Source: Owenia fusiformis (lineage: Eukaryota > Annelida > Polychaeta > Sabellida > Oweniidae). Taken from it: a stretch of DNA of 64,000 nt. Shown in pieces: positions 15,001 through 27,500 of the stretch (position 1 is its first letter; each line of letters opens with the position of its first letter). The translations under genes were made by a program, and so were the position numbers. The stretch spans positions 25,472,166 to 25,536,165 of the forward strand of contig CAIIXF020000011.1 in assembly GCA_903813345.2 (NCBI GenBank), read 5' to 3'. The notes beneath the pieces were generated by a model, which saw only the letters and a list, made by a program, of their open reading frames with translations, was not told the DNA's origin and did not search any database.

Positions 15001-17624
15001 TCTGGCCTAGAGAATTGGGACTTTTGAAATATTTTTTAGCTCGAATGTAGTCATTCAGAGTGAGCAAATACATCAAAAATTGACACTTAACTCACCAATT
15101 TCTGACTGCACCCCCGATATGTACCTTCTTTCTATACTGGAAACCATAAGATGGAAAATTCAATCTTTATGATGAATAGCAACTCGTTGGCTTCCCCATT
15201 TACGACAACAAATGACATTTAGGGGTCACTAAGGACAAAATTGTAGCCAAATATCGTCAAAATCAGTGTTTTTTGGGGTAAAAAGCGAAAACTGCTGATT
15301 CAGCAAAAACATTTAATTTGTTCATGAAAATTCCCCTTTTTGCCTCCGTCCAAAATATGTTTCACACTAATAAACTTCAATTCTGGGCGATTCTGAGTAG
15401 TTTTAAAAAATTTTGGTCACTTTCACATGTGACTAATAGCCACATGGTTGGATGATTTCTGGCTTTAAATTGCGTTTTTCCTATTTACTAGAGTTTTTCA
15501 AGTAGTTTTGTGCAGTTTAAGAATATTCTGACAGCAATTATGAAAAATATGGCTTCTTCATTACCCCTGGGGTCATTTTTCCAAGAACCCAATGGTTTTC
15601 CTTTAAATTTGACTAGTTTTTCATTTACATCATGAAATCCACTGCCTGATGGTGACATTTTTCAGTATCGTGTCAAGAAATTGAGTATTTTATTGCATAT
15701 TGCGATTTTTAGCCAAAATCACTGAACCGTGAACAAGAAAATTGGACAAATTTGGCCCACTTTTTGGCAAAATCTTACTAAAATCATCACTTTTTCATAC
15801 TTTATTCCATTCAACAACCTCCTGATTTGAAAAATGATGACAAATTTGATCAGTTTTGACTCTGGCCTAGAGAATTGGGACTTTTGAAATATTTTTTAGC
15901 TCGAATGTAGTCATTCAGAGTGAGCAAATACATCAAAAATTGACACTTAACTCACCAATTTCTGACTGCACCCCCGATATGTACCTTCTTTCTATACTGG
16001 AAACCATAAGATGGAAAATTCAATCTTTATGATGAATAGCAACTCGTTGGCTTCCCCATTTACGACAACAAATGACATTTAGGGGTCACTAAGGACAAAA
16101 TTGTAGCCAAATATCGTCAAAATCAGTGTTTTTTGGGGTAAAAAGCGAAAACTGCTGATTCAGCAAAAACATTTAATTTGTTCATGAAAATTCCCCTTTT
16201 TGCCTCCGTCCAAAATATGTTTCACACTAATAAACTTCAATTCTGGGCGATTCTGAGTAGTTTTAAAAAATTTTGGTCACTTTCACATGTGACTAATAGG
16301 CAAAACTGCCCTAATTCACGTCACCACACTAGTCAATGGGCAAAAGGGCAAACGCCTGACTTTTTATCTCGAGTTATGGATTTATGTGGCCTCACTGGCC
16401 TATCTGAGGTTCTAAAGCTATGTCTAAGCTACATCTTGACACTAAACTCAATAGGGGCCAATCATCTACTTTTTGAAATAATTGGTCAATTGTGACACTA
16501 CCCCCTCTCTCTGCAGACACAAATTGAAATTCACAAAAATGAAGGCAAAATTAATACGCCACTTGACTCGAAATTTTCCTTCAGATAACCCAAATAAACG
16601 CATTTTCAGTTGAAATGGCATGTTGCCATTGCAAAAAGATTACAACTGTGCCTACATACTAGCTTACTGACTCGTCATGATCACAATTGTGTTGGGACTA
16701 CATTTATTTTTGAATACTACTTTTTTCTATTCAGCGGAAGTGACGTATTAGGGCATTTTGGCCTAATAGCCACATGGTTGGATGATTTCTGGCTTTAAAT
16801 TGCGTTTTTCCTATTTACTAGAGTTTTTCAAGTAGTTTTGTGCAGTTTAAGAATATTCTGACAGCAATTATGAAAAATATGGCTTCTTCATTACCCCTGG
16901 GGTCATTTTTCCAAGAACCCAATGGTTTTCCTTTAAATTTGACTAGTTTTTCATTTACATCATGAAATCCACTGCCTGATGGTGACATTTTTCAGTATCG
17001 TGTCAAGAAATTGAGTATTTTATTGCATATTGCGATTTTTAGCCAAAATCACTGAACCGTGAACAAGAAAATTGGACAAATTTGGCCCACTTTTTGGCAA
17101 AATCTTACTAAAATCATCACTTTTTCATACTTTATTCCATTCAACAACCTCCTGATTTGAAAAATGATGACAAATTTGATCAGTTTTGACTCTGGCCTAG
17201 AGAATTGGGACTTTTGAAATATTTTTTAGCTCGAATGTAGTCATTCAGAGTGAGCAAATACATCAAAAATTGACACTTAACTCACCAATTTCTGACTGCA
17301 CCCCCGATATGTACCTTCTTTCTATACTGGAAACCATAAGATGGAAAATTCAATCTTTATGATGAATAGCAACTCGTTGGCTTCCCCATTTACGACAACA
17401 AATGACATTTAGGGGTCACTAAGGACAAAATTGTAGCCAAATATCGTCAAAATCAGTGTTTTTTGGGGTAAAAAGCGAAAACTGCTGATTCAGCAAAAAC
17501 ATTTAATTTGTTCATGAAAATTCCCCTTTTTGCCTCCGTCCAAAATATGTTTCACACTAATAAACTTCAATTCTGGGCGATTCTGAGTAGTTTTAAAAAA
17601 TTTTGGTCACTTTCACATGTGACT
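1..17624 (+). repeat. tandem satellite array with two monomer lengths (860 and 1330 bp)
   Basis: Sixteen head-to-tail copies of an 860-bp core start at 97, 960, 1820, 3150, 4480, 5810, 6675, 8005, 8865, 10195, 11525, 12385, 13715, 14575, 15435 and 16765. Each begins AATAGCCACATGG and ends CACATGTGACT. Between some cores lies a 470-bp spacer (at 2680, 4010, 5340, 7535, 9725, 11055, 13245, 16295, plus its right end at 1-96), so monomers are 860 or 1330 bp. Copy spacing is exact except at two junctions (+3 bp at 957-959, +5 bp at 6670-6674), and the copies look essentially identical by eye. Short open frames of 105 and 62 codons recur in each long monomer but have no coding character. The array leaves the window on the left and ends abruptly at unique sequence after 17624. 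Such identity implies recent unequal exchange or amplification; an assembly artefact is possible. Confidence 0.95.
2684..3148. mobile_element. 465-bp MITE-like insert within the satellite monomer (8 full copies)
   Basis: This segment is present between some cores and absent from others. It starts GGCAAAACTGCCCTAAT and ends with the imperfect reverse complement (ATTAGGGCATTTTGGCC), giving terminal inverted repeats of about 25 bp. It is bounded by TAATA on both sides (2679-2683 and 3149-3153), while cores joined without it keep a single TAATA. That is the signature of a DNA-transposon insertion with a 5-bp target duplication. Other full copies lie in the spacers starting 4010, 5340, 7535, 9725, 11055, 13245 and 16295; the end of another occupies about 1-95. 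It encodes no transposase. The alternative is that the short monomer arose by deletion between the 5-bp direct repeats, but that would not explain the inverted termini. Confidence 0.7.
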
Positions 17625-18485
17625 AATATTGGATAATCACATTTATGCGTGCGCGCGCAGCTCATCCAATGAACGAAACGCCACTTCCCGCTGAAATCAC
17701 CGGGTATTGATCTTTCCCTTGGTTTAACTACACTAAATCATTTGAATAATATATGTACCATATATTTAAGTTCGTAGCAAATGATACGTATTTATGACCC
17801 GATTAATAAAAATCAAACCATTGTCAATTTGAAATGTTGTCATGAACTTTTGCATCACTGCATACATTAAGTGATCATGAGTGCTTTTAAACACAGTGTT
17901 AAAGGTAAAGCCTAATTAAACAATGACACGGTGCCCTATACTAACCAATGTAAATTGTTCCGGACTTGTTTTTCACAACCATTTGGACTCATTTCGTAGG
18001 AGAATGAGATGAGACATTCATCAGAATGGCTCAAAAAGGTAATATAATTCAATCGTGAATGAATGGACTAGCACGTAAAAATTCTCATATATTGCTCAAA
18101 ATTGATCTCCATGCAGCCCGACCCATCAACCCAATTATGGGTATTTTCGGAGAGGCGAGTTTTGAAATCCCTGATCAAAACATACCAAACTGATATTGAA
18201 AATATCGTGTCCTGTCAAATCAATTCATTATCAAACATGTCAGTGCACAAAATTAATTAATAATGAAAGTGTCCTAAATGTTGACAATTGATATAACGTG
18301 TTTGCTCAAAGAGATATATGTAATCCATCGTTAGGAGAATTTTAAGAAACGCCTAATGGCATGCAAAACGATGTCCAAAGATCACACTTTTATTCCAATT
18401 CGAATACAATAATCATTGCACAAAATAGAAGTGGTGGTCGTACTCTGTTTTCGAAAGGGAGAGGACATTTTATTTGTCCGCCACC
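17625..18485 (+). other. unique sequence between satellite and receptor gene; presumed 5' flank/promoter
   Basis: No gene or repeat is recognised. A short alternating GC run (GCGTGCGCGCGCAG near 17648) follows the end of the satellite. The last part should contain the promoter and 5' UTR of the gene starting at 18486, but I see no convincing TATA box, so no transcription start is assigned. Confidence 0.4.
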
Positions 18486-18564
18486 ATGGAGACTAGGACG
18501 CTAAGTACGGCATTGTGTGGTGTCGTCTTCTGTATTGCGTCCATTCTGGCGTCCCCGGCTTCAG
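18486..18564 (+). CDS. exon 1: start codon and signal peptide
   Basis: The ATG sits in an ideal Kozak context (CCGCCACCATGG). It opens a 26-residue leader with a basic N-terminus (METR), a hydrophobic stretch (LCGVVFCIASIL) and small residues ASPAS before the expected signal-peptidase cut. The exon ends at a GTAGGT donor in phase 1, matching the phase of the next exon. This start is chosen because of the Kozak match, the signal peptide and the continuous phase. Confidence 0.85.
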
Positions 18565-21500
18565 GTAGGTATTTATGTCGCAATAGATGATGTAATTTGA
18601 ATATAGTAAAGTAATTTGAACAAATTTTATTTAAAATGAATTTAATTACAATAATCATGACGCGAAAGACAAATTGAAAGCAAAATCTGCTTCGTGAATA
18701 ATTTGAATATATTGATTTGGATGGTTTATATAAGACGTGTACAATTGATCTTTTTGAAATGGATTGTTCTAAAAATATGTACGATTGAGTTTGATATTTA
18801 AAGCACCTGTTATAAGAATATGTTATAATTCACTATATCGGAATATCGAATATGAAAATAAAAATATCCGATAATTTATGAATGATATGTTTGTCGATAT
18901 CTGTAAGAGCTAGTCGAGAAAATATGCATAGTTAAATCAAGGATTAAATACTAAGAAAATCAAATGATATAATCAGTTAGATTTGGCTATGCTTGACAGT
19001 TCGCCGCAAAATAAATTACAGGTGGGGGCACATTTCAAATTGGAAGCAAAATTCACAAAAAAAATAATTTAAGACCCAATTTCTGATAATTTGGCCTAAA
19101 AAGGCCAGAAAGGCCAAGTAATGCCCAAAAAGGCCCACTTATTGAGGCGTTACAAAATTACTGGGCTCAATTTTTTCTGGGCCCCATGCCCCCCCCCGGA
19201 TCCGCCAGTGATTATTAACATTTTTTTACATTTACGACTTCATGTCTGCCATTTCTAAATATGATCTAAACATTCACTGGTTTTGGGCATACAAATACAA
19301 AAAATTAGAAATGGCTTTCCAAACGATAACATAAGAATGAATTGCGTAAATTCAGGTAACCATGGTAATCAGTTGCCTGTAATTTAATCCACTTTAAAAG
19401 GTGACTGATCAGGCTGTAAAGTTGCCGCAATAAATTGCATCATGTTGTTTTTAATCATCATTTTTTTCTTTACCGCATTGATGACAAATATAAATACCAA
19501 GAGTTTAGAATTGTATAAATACGCATTCATCTGAACTGAAATTAAAAGATGGAATCGAAAAGATAATAGCGCAGAATTTAACTCTGTGTTTTCAAGAGTA
19601 AGGATTGTTATTATTGATTTAAACGACTGACATTTCATATCTTAAAATATATCTCAATCTCAATGCTAGAAAAATGGCTACTACTTTGGCATTATCTATC
19701 CAAATTGCGCAAATTAGGTTTTGAAAATCTGCCAAATTAAGAATCCGTTCAGTTTGGAATTTTCGTCCAATGCACTTCAGAAATTAAACTTCTGGACCCC
19801 CTTTTCCTGGCATCATGTAATATAATCAATTCTACATTGTTGCAAAAGAAATACAGAAAATATCTTATAGTAAATACCTGTCCTTAATGACATAAACATA
19901 GATATTAAATCGCATTAGAATAAGTAAATCTACAGTATCAACAGTTTGATATATGCATTGTTAGGTTGGTTATGCTCAACTGATTATAAGAAACATGAAA
20001 TATTTTCTGAACCTATAGAAACCTTTGTTGATCATGTTTATGTATAAAACATAGTACTCCATCAAAAATTCAAAAATGTTTTAAACATATTTTTCAGGTG
20101 TACCTTCAAAAACAAAAATCAGAAATGGCTCATAAACAATAAAAATATATGAACAAATCGATAGTGAATTTTCTACTTACTCTTTCGTTCCGTCCATATG
20201 CAATTGATTCCTCCTTTCGCTATCTAGTAATCTAGCTACTTGATGGTGAACTTCGCAACTCATGGAAAAATGACATAATTAATACTATTAATTCACATCG
20301 TTAACATTAAATCTAATCATTTTTTGGGGTAGCAGCTGCGACCCAAGTAATACAGAAATGCTTGCTAGTTGCTACCACATACTTTTTATATCGATCTAAA
20401 GAAATCGACTAATTGAATCTCTATACAAATGTTGAATTTACATAAGTTTTAATAAAACACTTTTATTTTTTGTCGTAAACATAGTCTTTAGGCCTAGTGA
20501 TTTGTCAGATGAATCGAAGAATGTATATTTGTTATTTCGTACAGAATGTCTATGATAAATATTGCATAAAATCTCAGATCGTCATAGCTTCTCAACGTGA
20601 GTTTACTCTCCCCTCAACAAATGTGGCAACTGTAGCTCCACAATGTCCACGTGGTCATTTTCCAATTTATTTGAGGTTCCAACATAAACGTAGGCATTAA
20701 CATTATATCAAATAACGATTCGTTTCCCCAACTTATGGAGATGGGTGTACCTTTTCAATGAGTTTTACATTCACTCATTGAATTTTAATTTTGTTCAAAA
20801 AATCCCTCTCACCATGCGTTCTCATCAACGCGAGGCATTTGGATAAATTTACTTGTATAAGTAGTTAGGAGGTTGACGTGTTAGTGGGAAATTAAGTCAA
20901 AGTTTTAATAGTTCAGACACTTCCGACAAAAAGGATTCTTAAATCGCATAATCCAGTGCTCAAAAAGGTTATGGAGTGGAGTGTAGGCCTATAAAATACA
21001 TTTGTGATATTCCCTTTATAAAATCCCTCTCGATGAATAATTAACTTCTTTTATATCGCATTGATCACGAAGTTACTCTGGACAATATGCTTAACTCCGT
21101 AAGAATGATATTAAATGTAAAGTACATGTAGGCTATCTGTGGACAGATCTCCCAACATGAAATCAACCACCTGTTCGTATAACCTTTTCAAATGTGAAAA
21201 TGTGAAATGCCACACTGTTTGATTGCTTATAACTCGTGCTTTGTAAAGTCATTAGTAAGTCCATAGTTGTTTGTAAAATTTATTTCATAACATGTATTTC
21301 TCTTTTTTTCGCAAAATTACTAAAATGACGTCATGTGCGATTTTTGTCGTAACAAAATATGTAAACAAACATAATCACGGGGGATAAGCAAAACGAGGGC
21401 GAAGCCACGGACTGCGACTCGCGTAATTCAAAACGAGATCACAACGCATTATAGCTGAACAATGGCGGTAAGTCCAAACTTAATTTGGAAGGCATGTTAG

Positions 21501-24500
21501 GATTTGGGGTAGATTATTGGTTTGGATATTCTACAGAATAGCTAGTATGTTCCAGTCGGTGATCAACATATTCATACTCCACCTGCAATGGCATTCTTGG
21601 TGCTCGGCTGTCCAATAGTTTAGCATGAACACAAATGAATTCGAAATCTGCCACAAAAAATGTAATTTTGTCAATATTTGTCCCTAATATACCGATTTAA
21701 ACAAAGGAATCAGAAATTACATCGAATTAATATAATTATTCATGTTCTGTTGTTACAATTACATCTTCGTGTGATATTTGGTAAGCGGAAAACGTACAAT
21801 TACATAGACAATTGGAATTTTTGATAGTCGCAGTCCATCCATCTGTCAAACGCAGTCCGCGACTCAGTGTTGCTTTATATCTGAAGCTGAACGCAATCAC
21901 AGCCAAAGGTAGATAGCACAATGTGTGTACAGGTGTGGCCGAAATGGAGCAACTTTGGACAAAATTGAATATAAAGGGCTATTTTAATAGACCTACATCG
22001 TGTCTCAATCCATTCTGCAAATATATACAAGCTGTCAAATACAGCTGAAATCATGAATTTATGGTAGCTAGCAATATTGATGGACTGTTGGAAAGATCAT
22101 CCAAAATTACATTAACTCACCAACTCTCCAATTATTTGATATTTTCCTGATATCTTAAATACTAGTTAATGTATCCTTCCCCAACAGCTTTTATTGCATC
22201 ATCAAAATGTTAATTGTTTCGCATTTCTACTTCTTATAAAAAGTCTCACCACTATCAATTATCTATATATTTAACCCTATCCACAAATTGGTTTGTAATA
22301 AACATATTACGTTGTCATCTTGCGCTCGACTGTTCTGCCAAATATGCTATTGAATTGCCATATTTCTAGGTCTTAAACGATACAATATAGCAATTTAGGA
22401 CATTGATTCAGGTAATAGATATATGTTAATCAACGTAACTTTGAATGATAATCTGGATGCTGACTTTCTTTTCCTGAAACAATAATAGCGTAGGAATATA
22501 GTTTACACTTTCTTATTTATTTCGTGTTCGCGGCTGGACTGCGTTGCTTAGAATATCAATGGAGGCTGTGTTGCGTTGTTGAAATAGCTTTGTTTACTGG
22601 ACTGCGTCCACTATGAATGCGCAGTTTGAATCTAATTTTCTCCTCATGAACACATTCCATTATCAAATCATTTTCACGAATTATACTCGGAGCCTCAACT
22701 AACCTTTAGATATCAGAAACGTGTTAAAACTCCTTTCAAGTGTATAGTAAATTAAATAATATGCACATATTTTACAGGTAAAATCAGAACTTTGCTACTG
22801 TTTTAGCTTGATCTGGACAACTGCTTATTTTCTTATCTACAGACCAACAGTAGATACAGAGTAATATTTTGGTCACCGATTAGACACTACGATAGCATTT
22901 AAAATTCCTGGATTTCTCTATTTTGTCGGAAGAAGCAGAAGGCACTGCCGGATGTCCCTCCATTTTGGCGCTGGGCTGCGGTGTAAAGTTACGCGAGTCG
23001 CAGTCCGTGGCTTCGCCCTCGTTTTGCTTATCCCCCGTGATAATATGTATTATGACGTACACGAACCTGGGGACAATTCGGGAAATACGGGTTAATCTCA
23101 GCTTTGAGCGTTAATCTCTGCCTTATTTAAAAAGCTAACTATTTTTTATATATCATTCTGATGTATTTTTTATTTGCATTTCTGTGAAATTATTTTTCCT
23201 TAAAAATTTTGATGGGATCCAACGTTTTTTTAAAGTTAATATCCCGACATCGTCAAATACGCTGTAAGACGTAACACTTTACGCTTACAGTGCTCATTGA
23301 AATTGGGATAACTTTTGAAATAATGATCAAAAGCCCACTAAAATTTCACAATTTGTTCATTTATGACGTCACAATTGCTTAACGGCTCCAGCTCAAATTA
23401 TCTTATATGAACCCTTTTAAAATTTTCAAAATTGTGTAAGGTTTTGAAGGCGAATGGGACGAGCAATAAGTTTACCTTCATTTAACCTTCTAATTTAAGT
23501 CTGATTTGAAAGAAAAATTAACTGCACACTATTGTCATGGCGAGATTTCCAAAACAATAACCAGTTTGTTTATTTTGCAAATAATATTACAATAAGAGCT
23601 GGTTTTCGAGACTTGAAAAATATGTGACGCATCGATTTTTACCACAAATTCCATACATATCAATTTTTTACCTACGCCCCAAGTTGATTCCTTGACTGTT
23701 TTTCAAAATTCAAAAACATTTTAGAAATATTGTCCTCGAGATCTTGCTACCCTGTGAATTTTATCATGATTAGATAAGGATAAAGTATTTTATTTTTAGG
23801 TTGACCAATCTTTACAAAAATATGACGCTTGTCGTTTTTGACGTTGTAAGGGCCGGCTATATGCTGCTCATTGTTTTGTCTTGGTTTTTGACGCCATAAT
23901 GTTACGCTAATTGACCCCAGTTTCGTGCGACGTGTAGACTTTTAATAAAACAATAATCACTGGTGATTCACTCGATTGTACGCTTGTTACCGAAACGGTA
24001 ACAAAATGTTGTAAGGAATGGATTGGTAAGAACATGTTATCGTGTTTCACATGGTCAATTTTTATTTGATCCATGACTTCATCAATTTTCTTTTTTAGAA
24101 AATGGCAACTGTTTTAAGGCATTGGGCATGCGCACTCGAGAGATTCCGGTTGAATGGATATCAGCGTCATCGACAGCTTCTGGACTGACTCTGGACAATA
24201 TGAGGTTTAGAGGTATGTCAGTTCACTGTCTTGTTGGCTCGTTTAAGCCTCTGATCTGTTCACCCCCCCCCCCCCCCTTCCATTTCCAGCTCAGTTGCAC
24301 AATCAGGTGAACATAATGCTTAAATAGTTAAATAAAAAAAGTTGATTATCATTCATATTTTATTTATTTTAGTGTTCCCAGGGAAACCATGGTGTCCAGC
24401 CAGTGGCAAAAATAGGGATGCATTCGTGCAGGTGTCATTTCCTCAACCTGTACGGATAACAGGGGTATACGTGGACGGGTTTGCTAACAGAGATAGTATC

Positions 24501-27500
24501 TCAAGCTTTACTATTAGAGTTAATGACCTGAACACTGTTAACGGAAGATGGAGAACACTGAGTAACAACGGGATTCCATCGGTAAGTCTGGCGAATCGAT
24601 TTTATATGCAAGCTTAAACTCCCTAATATTTCAAAAAGGGATTTAACGTACAAGTTGATTCCAGCAGCACATACACTTGACGTATGCCCGTTGCCAGCGG
24701 CCCATTTTTGAGGCCCTACATAATTTTTTATGTTGCTCATACACAGTAAGGCCCAGATAGGGCAGCTGTAAAAACATAGGAAACGAGGAAAATGCAAATA
24801 AGGACAATAGAAGAAATTATAGCAAAATGGATAGTTTATTAAGAAGGAATCACAACCGCGAAATAAGGACGATTGCTACATTTTTAAATATTGATCATGT
24901 TCAATTGAATGAAAGAAACATGTAATACTAGATATAGTATCTGAACCTATTGAAATTGTATGCATACTTGGTACTGTAAGTAAAAAGTTACTAATATCTG
25001 TTGATGAAGATGATAACCTATCTATTGTATTGTATTGTATTGTATTGTATTGTATTGTATTGTATTGTATTGCATTGTATTGCATTGCATTGTATTGCAT
25101 TGCATAGCATTGTATTGTATTGTATTGTCATCGTATTGTATTGTATCATATTGCATTGCATTGCATTGTATTGTATTGCCATCGTTGTTTTGTATTGTAT
25201 TGTATTATAGTGCAGTGCAGTGTAGTATACTCCATCAAAAGTCCAAATAACTGCTTTCAACATATTTTTCAGGTGTACCCTCCATTTATCACGGCCACAT
25301 TTCCTGGAATTACCACCGACGCCATCCAGATTGTACCTAAAACGTATAGAGGGCGCCCATGCATGAAACTAGAAGTGTACGGCTGTGCATCAAGTAAGAA
25401 TCGTTTGTTATTTGTGTGTTTATAGGGTGAGGGTCCATGCTCAAACACGAGTACTCATGCAGTTTTTCGGAGGTTTTAAGATGAATATTTAGAGTTGTTC
25501 TTAATTTCCTCTAATATCTATTTTCATAAGAATATATGCATCGTCCCGTGTACGATGTGTTTGACTCCTAATTAGTCAAATATTGAAGAAATGCATGAGA
25601 AATAACAAACTAATTGAAAATAGTGCAAAACTTCTAACCGTAAAACTGATGATGATCTGGTTTTCTGTATCGCATATATATGACTCGAGCATTGTTATAA
25701 AGGGATATTTCGATTTTCTCCAATTCACGCATTTTATGTTACTGTCTTCATCAACATTGCAGATGAGCGTCATCTATTGGCAAATAAACTAACCGCCAGG
25801 GGTTATAACGTTGACTGGAACGATCTCAAAGATGAAGACATAGCAAAGATTTTGATTTGTCTTGATGCATTATTTATATTTGAATTCTGTGAACCATACA
25901 GTTAGGTGGCATTCTTTATTCCAACGTTTATTGCATTTCAATAGACTAGGTGCGAGTAGAAATAATCAGTCAAAGTGATGCCATATTTGAAATCTGCATG
26001 TAAAAGTACAAGGTGTCCCGAAAGTATGCCCCCCCCCCTAGGCAAACAATGTAATTTTGTAACTTTGGATAAGCTTTAAAATGATATATGACACATACTA
26101 TGACGACACTGGTATATGTCTGCCTAGGGCGGGGGCATACTTTCGGGACACCCTGTACATCTAGAAATATGGTTTCGAAAATTGTTTATCAGCTTTGAAA
26201 ATTCAATTCTTTTTGAAAATGCGACTTCTTGTTCGGGTTGATTCCCCATAGACCCCATGATACAAAATCACAAAAAGTGAAATATATTTTCTTGTATTGG
26301 ACAGATAACACTTTCTTTTACTGGACATATTTCAATTTGCATAACTGTTAGATACATAAGGGTTATATGAAAATTGAACCATTAAAGCAGATGTGATTTA
26401 AGTTAAAGGGAACCTTCCACTATACCCGCCATGCTATCTGACCCGAACGGGCCACTTGGTGGTGAATCTGGTAACTACCTACTCGCATCTGCGTTATCTA
26501 GAGTACTTCAGAATTGCTTAAATCGCATTCGACTCAGGCATGAACCCCGCCAAGAGCAGCACTGTGTCCATCAGTCCATCTCATAGTTCGTTGAAATTAC
26601 ACATAGGCGCATTTATATGTACTCTGTTAAGTAAGAGGACATTCTAATGAATAACGATTTCTCAATAGCAATTGTTTTGAAAACATATCATATGAAAGAG
26701 AAAGGCAAGTAGAACCCAAAAGTAGTAAATGACGTATCATAGCGAATCCATACTGCAGTACGACTAGTAAGTATGGACAGGGCATTGCGTGCAGCAGTCA
26801 CTTATATTTACTTCCTGCGAAAGCTATTGGATTTTGATATAATAGACTGTAAGCCATTCTGTACAAGTGCTCTAGAAATGCAACCTTCCTTACATGAAAG
26901 GTTACACATTCCAACCTATTTCAAACCATCTGTATGATTAAACTGGACACTTTCTGGGTAGTTGGACTTTCCATAGGGGTGGCAGACGGCCCTCAGACCA
27001 ATTAATACCCCTACCCCCAAAAAACCATGGGGGTACTTTAATACCACCCAATAAAAAGAATACTAATGCATGTCAGATATTCATTGTTTTATATTGGGTA
27101 GGGCATGTTATGGTTAATAAGTGCCAGAAATTTCTAATCTCTAACTTATATGGTTACCATAGAAACAGTATTTATATCTCGAAATATTCTCAATTTGACC
27201 CCCTCCCAAATGTGTCCCATTGTTCTTTAAGTGAAATATTTGCAAATCTGTTTGGATTTTATGGCTGCTACTTTGTCAAAATTTGTAATATTATGTCTAC
27301 ATTAACACTAAAACACTTAAAAGTTGATATAATGATCCTGTAAATCAATAATATTTATCAAATATAGTCACACATAGCTGCTTTCAGGGAAAAGTGGGCG
27401 TGGCACATTTAGGTACTTGTGCGCTTGTTGCAGCATTAAATGAAAAATGCAGATTACACTAACAATAATTGACATTTAATTAGCATCTACTAATGTTGTG

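Larger units (their letters stand above)
18565..24098 (+). other. intron 1 (5.5 kb), apart from the repeats listed inside it
   Basis: No exon with a supported phase was found here. Outside the listed elements (19020-19215, 20050-20108, 21376-23039, 23958-24011) the sequence is AT-rich without recognised features. A symmetric phase-1 exon could be hidden, because such an exon would not disturb the reading frame. Confidence 0.5.

Noticed and set aside
2563-16798. Recurring open frames of 105 and 62 codons in the satellite
   Set aside because: They repeat exactly with the 1330-bp monomer, cross the core/insert junction, lack any motif, and start at ordinary ATGs in AT-rich sequence. Identity reflects recent amplification, not selection.
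24876-25425. Overlapping frames of YCIVL and QYNTI repeats around 25.0-25.25 kb on both strands
   Set aside because: They arise from the TATTG pentanucleotide microsatellite, which stays open in several registers. Only the exon 4 part (25273-25393) is coding.
26400-26600. Possible tRNA-derived SINE around GAACCTTCCACTATACCCGCC
   Set aside because: I could not find convincing A and B boxes with correct spacing or a cloverleaf, so no RNA gene or SINE is claimed.
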